From contig NZ_JACTOJ010000009.1 of the NCBI RefSeq assembly GCF_032335695.1, positions 62,001-126,000 on the forward strand: 64,000 nucleotides of DNA. The letters run 5' to 3'. Shown here in pieces: positions 8,848-17,419 of this stretch; positions within the stretch are counted from its first letter, which is position 1; the number at the start of each line of letters is the position of its first letter. Below the pieces are notes generated by a model, which made no database searches, was not told the origin of the DNA, and was given only the letters and a program-made list of their open reading frames with translations. The position numbers and the translations under genes were made by a program. This DNA is from JACTOJ01 sp032335695. GTDB taxonomy: Bacteria; Bacillota; Clostridia; Clostridiales; Clostridiaceae.

Positions 8848-9438
8848 TTTTGAGTAAAATTCTATTATAGATACTTCATTTACTTCGATAGGTATTTCTG
8901 ACTTTTCAGGAAGCTTTACTAAAGTACCTGAAAAATTATCAAAATCCTTAGTTATATAAGGTAATTCAAAGCTTCTGATATCTAAGAAATTTTCAGAAAA
9001 CATTTGATTCTTTCTTGATTTTTCTCTTAAAGAAATAATATCTCCTACTTTTACTTCATAGGATGGAATATCAATCTTTGAATTATTTACCAATATATGT
9101 CCATGATTAACAATCTGTCTAGCTTGCCTTATAGAATTTGCAAAACCGATTCTATATACAAGATTATCCAGTCTGCATTCTAATGTTTTTAACAAAACCT
9201 CTCCAGAGACTTCTTTGCTTTTCATAGCAGACTCCACATATCTTCTGAATTGCTTTTCAAGAATGCCATAGTAAGCTTTAAGCTTTTGTTTTTCTATGAG
9301 TTGCAATCCATATTCAGATATTTTTTTGCCTGCTCTGCTGTTTTGATTTGATGCTCTTTTCATAGCCTTTGGATGACCGTAGATATTAACTCCTAGTCTT
9401 CTGCTTAATTTAAATCTTGGTTCTCTGTTTGTTGCCAT
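8845..9438 (-). CDS. rpsD: 30S ribosomal protein S4, zinc-free (C-minus) paralog
   Basis: Small-subunit assembly protein S4. The N-terminal part reads MATNREPRFKLSRRLG and lacks the four-Cys zinc motif of C-plus S4 proteins. From about residue 88, the S4 RNA-binding domain is clear: TLECRLDNLVYRIGFANS, followed by RQARQIVNHGHILVNN. The gene stands alone, whereas the usual clostridial rpsD lies in the rpsM-rpsK-rpsD-rpoA-rplQ operon. In bacteria with two S4 genes, the zinc-free copy is often a substitute for zinc limitation. That this is the second copy is inferred from position. The ATG follows GGAGG. It has its own strong promoter and a structured leader. Confidence 0.9.
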   Translation of the reverse strand: MATNREPRFKLSRRLGVNIYGHPKAMKRASNQNSRAGKKISEYGLQLIEKQKLKAYYGILEKQFRRYVESAMKSKEVSGEVLLKTLECRLDNLVYRIGFANSIRQARQIVNHGHILVNNSKIDIPSYEVKVGDIISLREKSRKNQMFSENFLDIRSFELPYITKDFDNFSGTLVKLPEKSEIPIEVNEVSIIEFYSK

Positions 9439-9538
9439 TTAAAAATTCCTCCATTTATTACTTTAATTCCAGCCGCAGTAATAAATCCATAGGATTCGCC
9501 AACGGATAGATTATAACATAACGATAAATGATAATCAA
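9439..9538 (-). promoter_or_regulatory. rpsD promoter and possible autoregulatory S4 leader
   Basis: A near-consensus leftward promoter is visible: TTGATT (9533-9538), a 17-base spacer and TATAAT (9510-9515). The leader of about 70 bases contains a small ATCC/GGAT hairpin and a nine-base stem TTTATTACT/AGTAATAAA whose right arm ends directly at TGGAGG, the ribosome binding site. S4 is a known autogenous translational repressor that binds its own mRNA leader in Firmicutes, so autoregulation is plausible. The pairing was read by eye only. Confidence 0.5.
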
Positions 9539-9743
9539 TATCAACATTGCTGCTGCTGTAATTATTAAACTTTTAATTTTTATATCTCTTACTTTATAAT
9601 TTGTAAATTACAAATTAAATATTATAATTTTTTATTATTTCAATCTTTAAATTTGTTGTATAATTAAGTTTATATATGTAAAACAATGTCTAATATAAAT
9701 AGTAAAGCTAAAATATATCATTAAGTTTTAGGAGGAATATAGC

Positions 9744-10898
9744 ATGTTATATAACTTTGATGAAGTAATAGAAAGAAGAAATACTAACAGTGTAAAATGG
9801 GACAGAGGACAACAGGACGTTCTTCCATTGTGGGTAGCAGATATGGATTTTAAAGCTGCAGAGCCTATAATTAATGCTTTGGAGGGAAAAATTAAGGAGG
9901 GTATATTTGGATATACCATTCATCCTAAAAAATATTATGAAGCTGTGGTTTCATGGATGGAAAGAAGACACAACTTACATGTAGAAGAGGATTGGATTCT
10001 TTTTTGTCCAGGAGTAGTTCCAGCTCTTAATTTTATTATTAAAGCACTTACGAATCCAGGAGATAAAGTTATGATACAGACCCCAGTGTATCATCCTTTT
10101 TATAGAGTTATAAAAAATAATAGCTGTGAAGTCGTAGAAAATGAATTGATTTTTGATGGAAATAAATATGAAATGGATTATGAAGATTTAGAAAAGAAGG
10201 CTTCAGACCCAAAAGTTAAACTCATGATTCTTTGCAGTCCGCATAATCCTGTAGGCAGAGTATGGAAGGAAGAAGAACTAAAAAGATTAGGGGATATATG
10301 TTTAAGAAATAATGTTATAGTAGTTTCCGATGAAATCCATAATGATTTGATTCTTGGAGGAAATAAACACATTAATTTCGCTTCAATCAATAATGAATTT
10401 TCTAATAATACCATTACTTGTACATCTCCTAGTAAAACCTTTAATTTAGCTGGTTTACAAGTTTCAAATATTATTATCCAAAATAAAGAAATAAGAGAAA
10501 AGGTTGAAAATATCCTTGAATTAAATGAAATAGGAGAGCCTAATGCTTTTGCTGTAGATGCATTGATAGCTGCCTATGAGCAAGGGGAAGAATGGCTCAA
10601 TCAATTAATTCGTTATTTAGATAAAAATGTAGAATACATTTCTGATTATCTTAAGGAAAATATACCGGAAATTAAGCTTATAAAACCAGAAGGTACCTAC
10701 CTTCTATGGCTGGATTGCAGAGAGCTTGGGATGAAAGGTGAGGAATTGAATAAATTTTTCATGGATAAAGCCAAGGTTTGGCTTAACGATGGAAGAATGT
10801 TTGGAGCAAAAGGAGAAGGATTTGTTAGAATGAATGTAGCATGTCCAAAATCCATAATAGAAAAAGCGTTAACTAAAATTAAGAACACACTAATGTAA
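9744..10898 (+). CDS. patB: MalY/PatB-type PLP-dependent C-S lyase
   Basis: Fold-type I aminotransferase-like enzyme that cleaves cystathionine or cysteine C-S bonds to give pyruvate, ammonia and a thiol. The MalY/PatB signature DVLPLWVADMDF lies at about 26-37, and the FCPGVVPAL stretch at about 92-100. The PLP Asp-containing segment is VVSDEIHNDL (about 193-202). The Schiff-base lysine lies in TSPSKTFNLAGLQ (about 227-239). The phosphate-binding Arg is probably in the C-terminal FVRMNVACP. Length of 384 is normal. It starts at the ATG after AGGAGG and is apparently monocistronic. Local genes give no hint whether it serves methionine synthesis or cysteine degradation. Confidence 0.85.
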   Translation: MLYNFDEVIERRNTNSVKWDRGQQDVLPLWVADMDFKAAEPIINALEGKIKEGIFGYTIHPKKYYEAVVSWMERRHNLHVEEDWILFCPGVVPALNFIIKALTNPGDKVMIQTPVYHPFYRVIKNNSCEVVENELIFDGNKYEMDYEDLEKKASDPKVKLMILCSPHNPVGRVWKEEELKRLGDICLRNNVIVVSDEIHNDLILGGNKHINFASINNEFSNNTITCTSPSKTFNLAGLQVSNIIIQNKEIREKVENILELNEIGEPNAFAVDALIAAYEQGEEWLNQLIRYLDKNVEYISDYLKENIPEIKLIKPEGTYLLWLDCRELGMKGEELNKFFMDKAKVWLNDGRMFGAKGEGFVRMNVACPKSIIEKALTKIKNTLM

Positions 10899-11036
10899 AT
10901 TATTAATATAATAAAAAATTTAGGCATTTTTAATAAAATATTAAAAATAACATTATATGGACTAAAATATTCGACAGTTAAACAGTAAATGTTATATAAT
11001 ACACAAGTATAAACTTATTATATGGCGGTGACGAAT

Positions 11037-12809
11037 ATGAAAAAGTTCCATAATATGAAAAAGTTCAGCAACATAAAAAAATTTTACAGCATAAAAAAAT
11101 TTCATAATTTTAAGATATCACAGAAAATAATAGCGCTTTCAGCTGTTATGATGGCATTTATATTAGTAATAGGTGCTGTTGGTTTCTTTTCGGTAGGTCA
11201 TGTTCATGGATCCTTGAAAGAACTCAACAATGAAAGATTAACACCATTACGTACGCTGGAAGATGCTCAGTCTGATTTCAAGAATATGAGACTAGCTCTT
11301 AGAACTCATATAAGTACGGAGGATATTGCAGAAAAATCATCTTTGGCCGATGAAATCAAATCAAATGAAGATGAAATGACCAGCTTATTAAAAAAGTATT
11401 CACAAGGAAATATTGATAGCAGTGAAAAAAAAGGACTAAGTGATTTAAATGCAGCTTATGCAGCTTATGAAGATTTAGTCAGCAATATAATGTCTTCTAG
11501 CAATAGTGGACAAACTGAAGATGCTATATCCAAAGCCGACAATGAGGGAAAAGACGCGTATAATAAGGTAATAGCTTGTTACAAAAAAATAATAGATTAT
11601 CAAATAACGGCATCAAATAAACTTTATAGCAGCAGTGTTAATCTATATACATTTATAGTTGTTGTATACATAGTACTTATAGCAGCAGCTGTTGTAATTG
11701 GAGTTTTGTTAACTATTATAATAACGAAATCAGTAGTTGTTCCTATAAAGAAAGTATCTGACAAACTTAAAGAAATATCTGATAATGGGGGAGATTTAAC
11801 CCAAAGACTTAACATAAATAGTAAGGATGAAGTTGGTGAATTAGCAAATTCTTTTGATGAATTTGTAGGCGGACTTCATGGAATAATAGCTGATATAGCA
11901 GATTCTGCTAAAACTATATCTGGTTCTAGCGAACAAGTATTACTATCCACTGCTGAAACTAATAGAGCTATGGATCAGGTTACTGGTATAGTATCCAGCA
12001 TAGCTGAAGGTACTACAAGCAATGTGGCACTTACAGATCAAGCTAAGGAAAAGCTTCATAATGCGGCTCAGATATCTGAGGAAACAGCCGCAGCAAGTAG
12101 TAAAACTGCAGAAAACAGCATTGTGGTTAAAGAATCTGCAGATGCAGGGGCTAAAAATGTGGGAGATATAGTGGATAGCATTCAAAATGTATCTGGATAT
12201 TCTCAGGAAGTTTTGGTGCTAATTAAGGATGTAGATGCTTCAGCAAAGAGAATAGGTGAAATAGTGGAATTAATTACAAATATTTCATCTCAAACTAATT
12301 TGCTTGCACTTAATGCAGCTATTGAAGCTGCAAGAGCAGGAGAAGCTGGTAAAGGCTTTAATGTGGTAGCGGATGAAATAAGAAAGTTAGCAGATGAAAC
12401 TAGTAAAGCTGCTAATGATATAATAGTTTTGGTAAAAGAGAATAAATCGAAGACCACAAATGCGGTAAGTTCTGTAAACAAGGTTGACGAAATGGTAATT
12501 GATGCGGTAGGTAAAGCAGAAGAAGCTAAAGAAAACATAGATGACATAATAAATAATATAAATAATATTGTTCAGCAAATAGAGGGAATGAATGCTCAGA
12601 TTGAAGAGCAGTCAATGATATCAAAACAGCTTTCATCAGATATGGATGAAATAGCTGCAAGTGCTGAAGAGATGGCAGCTGGAACTGAAGAAATGAGTGC
12701 CAGTGTACAAGAGCAGGCTAGCAATATGCAGGAAATAGAGCTTAGCAGCCAAAAGCTTTCACAGATTGCAGAAAGCCTTAATAAAATAACTTCTAGATTT
12801 ATATTGTAA
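11037..12809 (+). CDS. Methyl-accepting chemotaxis protein with four-helix-bundle sensor
   Basis: Transmembrane chemoreceptor that controls CheA. The ATG at 11037 is preferred over the ATG at 11022 because GGCGGTGA stands five bases before it. The protein opens with four near-repeats of KKFxxx (MKKFHN, MKKFSN, IKKFYS, IKKFHN). TM1 then lies near 30-52, an extracellular 4HB_MCP-like helical domain at about 53-200, TM2 near 205-228, HAMP at about 230-282 and the methyl-accepting signalling domain to the end. The CheA-contacting hairpin is intact (NISSQTNLLALNAAIEAARA). The C-terminus lacks a CheR-tethering pentapeptide. The ligand is unknown. Single gene with its own terminator. Confidence 0.92.
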   Translation: MKKFHNMKKFSNIKKFYSIKKFHNFKISQKIIALSAVMMAFILVIGAVGFFSVGHVHGSLKELNNERLTPLRTLEDAQSDFKNMRLALRTHISTEDIAEKSSLADEIKSNEDEMTSLLKKYSQGNIDSSEKKGLSDLNAAYAAYEDLVSNIMSSSNSGQTEDAISKADNEGKDAYNKVIACYKKIIDYQITASNKLYSSSVNLYTFIVVVYIVLIAAAVVIGVLLTIIITKSVVVPIKKVSDKLKEISDNGGDLTQRLNINSKDEVGELANSFDEFVGGLHGIIADIADSAKTISGSSEQVLLSTAETNRAMDQVTGIVSSIAEGTTSNVALTDQAKEKLHNAAQISEETAAASSKTAENSIVVKESADAGAKNVGDIVDSIQNVSGYSQEVLVLIKDVDASAKRIGEIVELITNISSQTNLLALNAAIEAARAGEAGKGFNVVADEIRKLADETSKAANDIIVLVKENKSKTTNAVSSVNKVDEMVIDAVGKAEEAKENIDDIINNINNIVQQIEGMNAQIEEQSMISKQLSSDMDEIAASAEEMAAGTEEMSASVQEQASNMQEIELSSQKLSQIAESLNKITSRFIL

Positions 12810-12834
12810 AAATTAATATTGGTTATATGCAGCA

Positions 12835-12893
12835 AGTGGCGAGTTAATATGGAAATTATATTTAATTTTCTAAATTACTCGCCACTATTTTGT
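12835..12893 (+). terminator. Terminator of the chemoreceptor gene
   Basis: Ten-base arms AGTGGCGAGT and ACTCGCCACT around an AT-rich loop of about 30 bases, followed by ATTTTGTT. Confidence 0.75.
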
Positions 12894-12993
12894 TAATAAT
12901 TTTACATTAGCAAATATTGACACGAGATGCTTTGTTTAATAAAATCTAACATAGGGCTCTTTTATTAGAGCTTATGTGAAGGAGGTGAAAGTA

Positions 12994-14283
12994 TTGTTTA
13001 GCTTAAAAGAAGAGAGCAAAAGGATAAAGGCAGTATTATTTTTGTCTTCTGCAATAATGTTTAGCTTAATAATGATTTCTATATTCTATTACGGAAATAG
13101 TAATTTGTTAGGTGATTTCTATAAACCAAATAACGATGATGTAAAATTTATAAGAAGTGCGTGGCTTCTAGCTACTACAGGGAATTATACTTATCATAAT
13201 CCTCCCTCAGCCACAGTTTTTATGATGCCTGGGCTATCATTTACTTTAGCATTTTTTATGAAAATATTTGGAGAATTTGGAGGAATAACGGCCTTTAGAA
13301 TCCTTCAAGGTGTTATGCAGATTGGCTCATTAATGCTTATATTCTACATTGGAAGAAAAATATTTAATAGTAAAGTTGCAATAGTTGCAGTAGTATTGGA
13401 TTTATTTTATATAGCTGAAATATTGATGCCTACACTTATACTTACCGAAACAATATTTAAGTTTTTTGTTCTATGTCTTATTTTTATTTCTTTATATGCT
13501 GTGGAAACGGGAAAAATAAAATATTACGTTTTGGGCGGAGTATTTTTAGCGCTGTCAGCCTTATTTAGGCCAACAATTTCGCTATACCCAATATTAATTT
13601 TAATAATGTGGATAGTAAAAAAAGAAAAACCAATCAATTGTATAAGGTATGCATGCATTACTATTGCCGTATTTTGCGTAATGTTAAGCCCTTGGTGGAT
13701 AAGAAATTATACCATATTTCATAGATTTATTCCCTTTACTATTGCCTCTGGAGATCCTATGAGACAGGGCACATTCATAGATTATGATAAATCAGTAAAG
13801 CTTACGGAAGGGATTGATTATACTAATTATAACTATGATAATCCTAATCTCAGTGAAATCGAGAAAGATAATATGCAGACGAAGTTCTCAAAATATAGGT
13901 TAAGCATATTGTTTCCAAGGGAACCTCTGCGATTTGTTTACTGGTATACTATAGGCAAAGGCTGGATTCAAATAAAGACACCTTTTTATTGGAAGGAAAT
14001 GTTAGGAGTGACCTTTTCTCAATCGAAAGAATATCATTCTCTATTGTTAATTTTAGCTTTTATAGGGTGTATAGCTTATTTTAGAAATAGAGATAGGAAT
14101 AAGCTTGGATTGCTGCCATTTATGGCACTTATATATTTTATAATAGTATATCTTCCATTTTACACTATGAGCAGATATTACTATCCTATAATGCCTTGTT
14201 TAATAATATTTTCTGCTAATATTATATTACTAGCCTATGAGCACTTGAAGAAAAATTTAATTCCAAGATTACAAAAACGTTAG
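12994..14283 (+). CDS. GT-C-like polytopic membrane protein (glycosyltransferase family 39-like)
   Basis: Membrane protein of about 429 residues with roughly nine to ten hydrophobic helices. It probably transfers a sugar from a polyprenyl-phosphate donor on the outer face. The first extracellular loop has the acidic pair in KPNNDDVKFIRSAWLL and NPPSATVFMMPG, as in ArnT/PMT-type GT-C enzymes; then come ILQGVMQIGSL, FRPTISLYP and LSPWWIRNY, common in this superfamily. The TTG at 12994 is the likely start, because AAGGAGGTG is five bases upstream; an upstream GTG at 12976 would put this site inside the gene. The acceptor is unknown. It is followed at once by its terminator. Confidence 0.7.
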   Translation: MFSLKEESKRIKAVLFLSSAIMFSLIMISIFYYGNSNLLGDFYKPNNDDVKFIRSAWLLATTGNYTYHNPPSATVFMMPGLSFTLAFFMKIFGEFGGITAFRILQGVMQIGSLMLIFYIGRKIFNSKVAIVAVVLDLFYIAEILMPTLILTETIFKFFVLCLIFISLYAVETGKIKYYVLGGVFLALSALFRPTISLYPILILIMWIVKKEKPINCIRYACITIAVFCVMLSPWWIRNYTIFHRFIPFTIASGDPMRQGTFIDYDKSVKLTEGIDYTNYNYDNPNLSEIEKDNMQTKFSKYRLSILFPREPLRFVYWYTIGKGWIQIKTPFYWKEMLGVTFSQSKEYHSLLLILAFIGCIAYFRNRDRNKLGLLPFMALIYFIIVYLPFYTMSRYYYPIMPCLIIFSANIILLAYEHLKKNLIPRLQKR

Positions 14284-14302
14284 CCATGGCTAACGTTTTT
14301 TA
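14275..14302 (+). terminator. Terminator of the GT-C-like gene
   Basis: Perfect 22-base palindrome (AACGTTAGCCATGGCTAACG core), followed by TTTTTT. It overlaps the final codons and the stop codon. Confidence 0.9.
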
Positions 14303-14332
14303 ATTTCATGAAATTATATTATTATAGAGATT

Positions 14333-14620
14333 CTAGTAAGTTCCGTATGCTCCTTTTCCGCATCCAGAGCAAGATAAGAAGAACAATGCTATTATGAACA
14401 ATACTCCATTATCTATGATGTTTATTCCACCACAGCAAGTTCTGGATTCTTCATCATCACAGTCATAATCCTTCTTACAGCCTTTTGAAAATTGAAGAAT
14501 TATAAGAATCAATATAACAAGAGTTGGAAAGTTACATATACAATTACTATTTAATCTTGGTTGAACTACTGGAGCCTGAGGTGCATATGAAACCTGACTT
14601 CTACAACAACATCTACTCAT
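14333..14620 (-). CDS. Cys-rich small membrane protein A, unknown function
   Basis: Not a family I can name. The 95-residue protein starts MSRCCCRSQ and has two hydrophobic segments, PTLVILILIILQF (about 33-45) and NGVLFIIALFFLSC (about 72-85), separated by an acidic Cys-containing loop (CKKDYDCDDEES, then CCGG). Twelve Cys in total is unusual for a cytoplasmic protein. It starts at an ATG after AAAAGGAGG. It shares the segments NCIC, PTLVILILIILQFSK and a DNG..FI.ALF.LSC.GCG tail with the 62-residue protein just upstream, so the two are paralogs. A spore-surface or membrane-associated role is a guess only. Confidence 0.7.
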   Translation of the reverse strand: MSRCCCRSQVSYAPQAPVVQPRLNSNCICNFPTLVILILIILQFSKGCKKDYDCDDEESRTCCGGINIIDNGVLFIIALFFLSCSGCGKGAYGTY

Positions 14621-14735
14621 TTGAAATCCTCCTTTTAAATTATAAGTTATTTTATCTCAAAGTAGTCTTATCATTTGAAGGGTACATGATATGTCAATTA
14701 CATGTAAGATGTTAAAAATTAAGAAATTAAATTAA

Positions 14736-14815
14736 TTGACATATATGTATATCGATTTGTTATGATACGGAGAACGATTGAGTCCTCCGTCTAAATCAAA
14801 AATAAGGGGGATTTA
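14736..14815 (+). other. Promoter, hairpin and ribosome-binding-like site with no gene
   Basis: TTGACA (14736-14741) and TATGAT (14761-14766) look like a promoter with a long 19-base spacer. A hairpin ACGGAG/CTCCGT follows at 14767-14790, then AAGGGGG at 14804-14810. No ATG, GTG or TTG follows within ribosome binding distance, and stops appear in all near frames. It may be a decayed gene or a small RNA. The rest of the spacer up to the next gene shows nothing else. Confidence 0.35.
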
Positions 14816-14942
14816 TTATTAATTCAATTATATTAAAGTTAGTATGATTTTAATTTAAATTCCTTATATTGTATAGTATGATGAATTTCATAAATTCGTT
14901 CCACTATAAAATAAATCTCTTAAAGTTCGTTTATTATCAGTG

Positions 14943-15131
14943 TTACCAAGTGCCGCAGCCTCTACAAGAAAGATAGAATAAAGCTACTATAAATGTTATG
15001 CCGTTATCAACCAATCCGCTTCCTCCGCCATGGCCTTTCTTAGAAAATTGGAGAATTATAAGAATTAAGATAACTAGTGTAGGTAAGCTGCAGATGCAAT
15101 TGTTTCCATCATAACCAACATTCGTTCCCAT
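14943..15131 (-). CDS. Cys-rich small membrane protein B, paralog of protein A
   Basis: Sixty-two residues: a short polar start, then NCICSLPTLVILILIILQFSKK (shown here as overlapping parts NCICSLPTLV and LILIILQFSKK), a glycine/histidine loop GHGGGSG, and a second hydrophobic segment ending in LSCRGCGTW. It keeps the two hydrophobic segments and terminal GCG of protein A but lacks its Cys-rich N-terminus and acidic loop. The ATG follows GGGAGGT. Both genes point left with about 320 bases between them, which suggests tandem duplication and then divergence. Function unknown. Confidence 0.7.
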   Translation of the reverse strand: MGTNVGYDGNNCICSLPTLVILILIILQFSKKGHGGGSGLVDNGITFIVALFYLSCRGCGTW

Positions 15132-15422
15132 GATTATACCTCCCGTTCATTTAATTTAACAAGTTGTTATCTTCGGCTATAGTACATATTATGAAGGCTA
15201 TTTTTTTATTGTTACATAGTAATGAATAAATATTTTTTCAATGCTGGAATTTCAGGCTCTGCTTTAAATCAGTGCTGATTTTTACATTCTACTAAAATAT
15301 AGACTAATTTAAAATTAACAAATTATTAATACGTTTTTAAGAGATAATTAATACTATTTTGAGAAAAGTGTGTTATATTATATGCATAAGGTTTAAGAAT
15401 TTATGAGTGAGGTGAAATACAT

Positions 15423-15635
15423 ATGCCAATGAGAGTTAAAGTAAATGGAGTAGTAGGTGAAGTTATTGAACCTTGTGGAAAATTTAATTATGGTGATATA
15501 GTTGAAATAATAAAAATAAAAATATCTAAATTTGATTTTTTTAAGAGTAAGGTTTGTGTTAGTGATGGACAAACTGTTTACTGGATGAATATGAAAAGTA
15601 TAAAACTTATGCCTGCGGAAGATTGCTCAATATAA
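15423..15635 (+). CDS. Small basic protein of unknown function
   Basis: Seventy residues with no signal peptide or membrane segment. Alternating hydrophobic strands (RVKVNGVVGEVIE, DIVEIIKIKI, KVCVSDGQTVYWM, SIKLMP) suggest a small beta-barrel, SH3-like in outline. That is inferred from the pattern only. The ATG is preceded by GTGAGGTG with a nine-base spacing, and a TATATTATATGC -10 region lies upstream, so it looks like a real transcribed gene. It is flanked on the right by repeats. Confidence 0.55.
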   Translation: MPMRVKVNGVVGEVIEPCGKFNYGDIVEIIKIKISKFDFFKSKVCVSDGQTVYWMNMKSIKLMPAEDCSI

Positions 15636-15670
15636 AAGGGGCTGTCTCAAAAGGATTATTTATTCTATTC

Positions 15671-15780
15671 AATTAAGAAGTAAGCTGTAAAAATTAATAG
15701 TTATTGAGGAAATCGTCTCTTTATGAGCCGATTTCTTTAAATTATAATATAAAAAAAATTCAGCAAGGCTGAATTTTTAC
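15671..15780. repeat. Interspersed repeat family R, copy 1
   Basis: Shares about 100 bases with the copy near 51.9 kb: AATTAAGAAGTAAG, GTAAAAATTAATAG, ATTGAGGAAATCGTCT and GAGCCGATTTCTTT in the same order. It can form two hairpins, GAAATCG/CGATTTC and AATTCAG/CTGAATT. It is preceded by GGGGCTGTCTCAAAA (15639-15653), which resembles the terminal sequence of many insertion sequences, but no transposase is present. Confidence 0.7.
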
Positions 15781-15781
15781 C

Positions 15782-15903
15782 TTCAGTTCGAGAGGCTATG
15801 TTTTAAAATGTTGATATTATCTTTGGAGTTTCTCACATGGGTTCTGAAAGAAACCATGCACAGACGATCAAAGTCTTTATCAACATTTTTTTAAAACATA
15901 GCC
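15782..15903. repeat. Long palindromic repeat, copy L1
   Basis: Begins TTCAGTTCGAGAGG, then the outer left arm GGCTATGTTTTAAAATGTTGA. The middle holds an inner hairpin CATGGGTTCT/AGAAACCATG. The right arm is TCAACATTTTTTTAAAACAT plus AGCC. The outer arms are inverted copies of one another. The last base falls in the stop codon of aroC on the other strand. Confidence 0.8.
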
Positions 15904-16979
15904 TATAATTTAAAGCTATCTAAAATAGCCATGGCACTTACTGCTTCAATTACTGGAAGTACTCTTGGAACTATACAAGGATCATGTCTTCCTTCCACAG
16001 TGAGAAGTGTGTTTTCCATCTTAACTATATCCACCGTATTTTGAGGACGGCTTATGGAGGAAGTTGGTTTAATTGCACATCTGAATATTATAGGCATTCC
16101 ATTAGTTATGCCGCCGTTTATGCCGCCGTTATTGTTAGTTGAGGTTTTTATATTGCCATTTTCAATAAGTAATGGATCATTTGCCTGAGAACCATATAAT
16201 TCGGTTATAGAAAAACCTAGCCCAAATTCGACGCCTTTTACCGCTGGAACGGAAAAAAGCAGATGAGATAGAGTACTTTCTATAGAATCAAAAAAAGGAT
16301 CTCCTAAACCTGCCGGAGTATTTAAGATAGCGCATTCTACAACTCCGCCCACTGAATCCTTATTTTCTTTGGCATTTATGATGCATTCTCTCATTTTTTC
16401 AGCAGAAGCATCGTTAATCACTGGAAAAGCTTTTGAAGTTAAATCAGCTATTCGTTCTTCTGTAATATTGGTTAAATCAAAAGGAGTATCTTTAATATTA
16501 TGTATGCTATGTACATGGCTGATTATCTTTATTCCTCTTTCAGCTAAAAGCTGCTTGGCTATTGCACCAGCGAATACTATAGAAGCTGTTATTCTTCCAG
16601 AAAAATGTCCGCTGCCTCTAAAGTCATTAAAGCCGCCGTATTTTATTTTACCGCTGTAATCTGCATGACCAGGTCTCATAGCATATCTTAAATTATTATA
16701 ATCCTTAGATATTGTATTCTTATTTCTAATGATAGCACAAAGTGGTGTGCCAGTAGTTTTTTCTTCAAAATATCCGCTTAAAATCTCAAAATTATCCTCT
16801 TCTTTTCTAGGAGTAACTAGATTGCTAGAACCAGGAGCCCTTCTCTGCATTTCCTTTCTTATAAGCTCTAGATCTAATTTTATACCTGAAGGAAGTCCGC
16901 TAATTACTATACCTAATGCGTTTCCATGGGATTCTCCAAAAATAGAATATTTGATTTTATTTCCCCATACTCCGCTCAT
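15903..16979 (-). CDS. aroC: Chorismate synthase
   Basis: Converts 5-enolpyruvylshikimate-3-phosphate to chorismate with reduced FMN, the last step of the shikimate pathway. Signatures: GESHG at about 14-18, the flexible-loop region RRAPGSSNLVTPRKEED (about 47-63), MRPGHADYSGKIKYG (about 101-115), FRGSGHFSGRITA (about 120-132), and GGINGGITNGMPI with CAIKPTSSI near the C-terminus. Length of 358 is normal for the bacterial type. The ATG follows a GGGGTGATAAA site. It is not beside other aro genes here and faces away from the T-box leuA gene. Confidence 0.97.
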   Translation of the reverse strand: MSGVWGNKIKYSIFGESHGNALGIVISGLPSGIKLDLELIRKEMQRRAPGSSNLVTPRKEEDNFEILSGYFEEKTTGTPLCAIIRNKNTISKDYNNLRYAMRPGHADYSGKIKYGGFNDFRGSGHFSGRITASIVFAGAIAKQLLAERGIKIISHVHSIHNIKDTPFDLTNITEERIADLTSKAFPVINDASAEKMRECIINAKENKDSVGGVVECAILNTPAGLGDPFFDSIESTLSHLLFSVPAVKGVEFGLGFSITELYGSQANDPLLIENGNIKTSTNNNGGINGGITNGMPIIFRCAIKPTSSISRPQNTVDIVKMENTLLTVEGRHDPCIVPRVLPVIEAVSAMAILDSFKL

Positions 16980-17114
16980 TTTATCACCCCAATTTATTAT
17001 AGATTTTATATTTGATTATACCTAATAATATATTTATGTCAACTTGAAAGCGCACAATTCTGCAATTTGTAATTAATATTTTTGAAAAACATAGACTATT
17101 TTAAAAATTCGGTG

Positions 17115-17143
17115 TTTACAATTTTAAAAGGTTACTGTATAAT
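17115..17143 (+). promoter_or_regulatory. Promoter of the leuA T-box transcript
   Basis: TTTACA and TATAAT separated by exactly 17 bases, placed just before the T-box leader. Confidence 0.75.
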
Positions 17144-17149
17144 CTTAAA

Positions 17150-17416
17150 TAATATAAGGCTATGAACAGAAATAGTAAAAATTTATAGGATTTTAAGAGA
17201 GCCATGTTTGGTGTGAGATGGTAATCCTGTTATTTTGAACTCGTCTGTGAGCTGTCGCTTGAATTTATGTAGGGCGGAACGCAATTCCAGCGTTAAAGGG
17301 ATAGATGGTAAAGCTTTGGGGGCACGCCATCGAAAAGTGGGTTTGATAGTCAAACTAATTGGAGTGGTACCGCGGGATTATGCTCGTCTCTTATGTTTAA
17401 GAGACGGGCTTTTTTG
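17150..17416 (+). promoter_or_regulatory. T-box leader, leucine specific (CTC specifier)
   Basis: Transcription-attenuation leader that senses uncharged tRNA-Leu. Stem I starts in the AAGAGAGCC region and contains the specifier loop GAACTCGTCTGTGAGC, where GAA precedes the codon CTC (17240-17242). The T-box bulge GGAGTGGTACCGCGGG is at 17361-17376; TGGT would pair with the ACCA end of a tRNA with A73, as in tRNA-Leu. The terminator follows: stem GCTCGTCTCTT/AAGAGACGGGC and a TTTTTT run at 17410-17415. Codon and gene function agree. Confidence 0.95.
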
Positions 17417-17419
17417 TTT

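Noticed and set aside
14761..14840. tRNA-like or CRISPR-like structure
   Set aside because: Only one hairpin; no cloverleaf arms, no CCA end and no repeated spacers.
15639..15903. Complete insertion sequence at the double-repeat site
   Set aside because: Only about 260 bases, no transposase frame and no clear target duplication.
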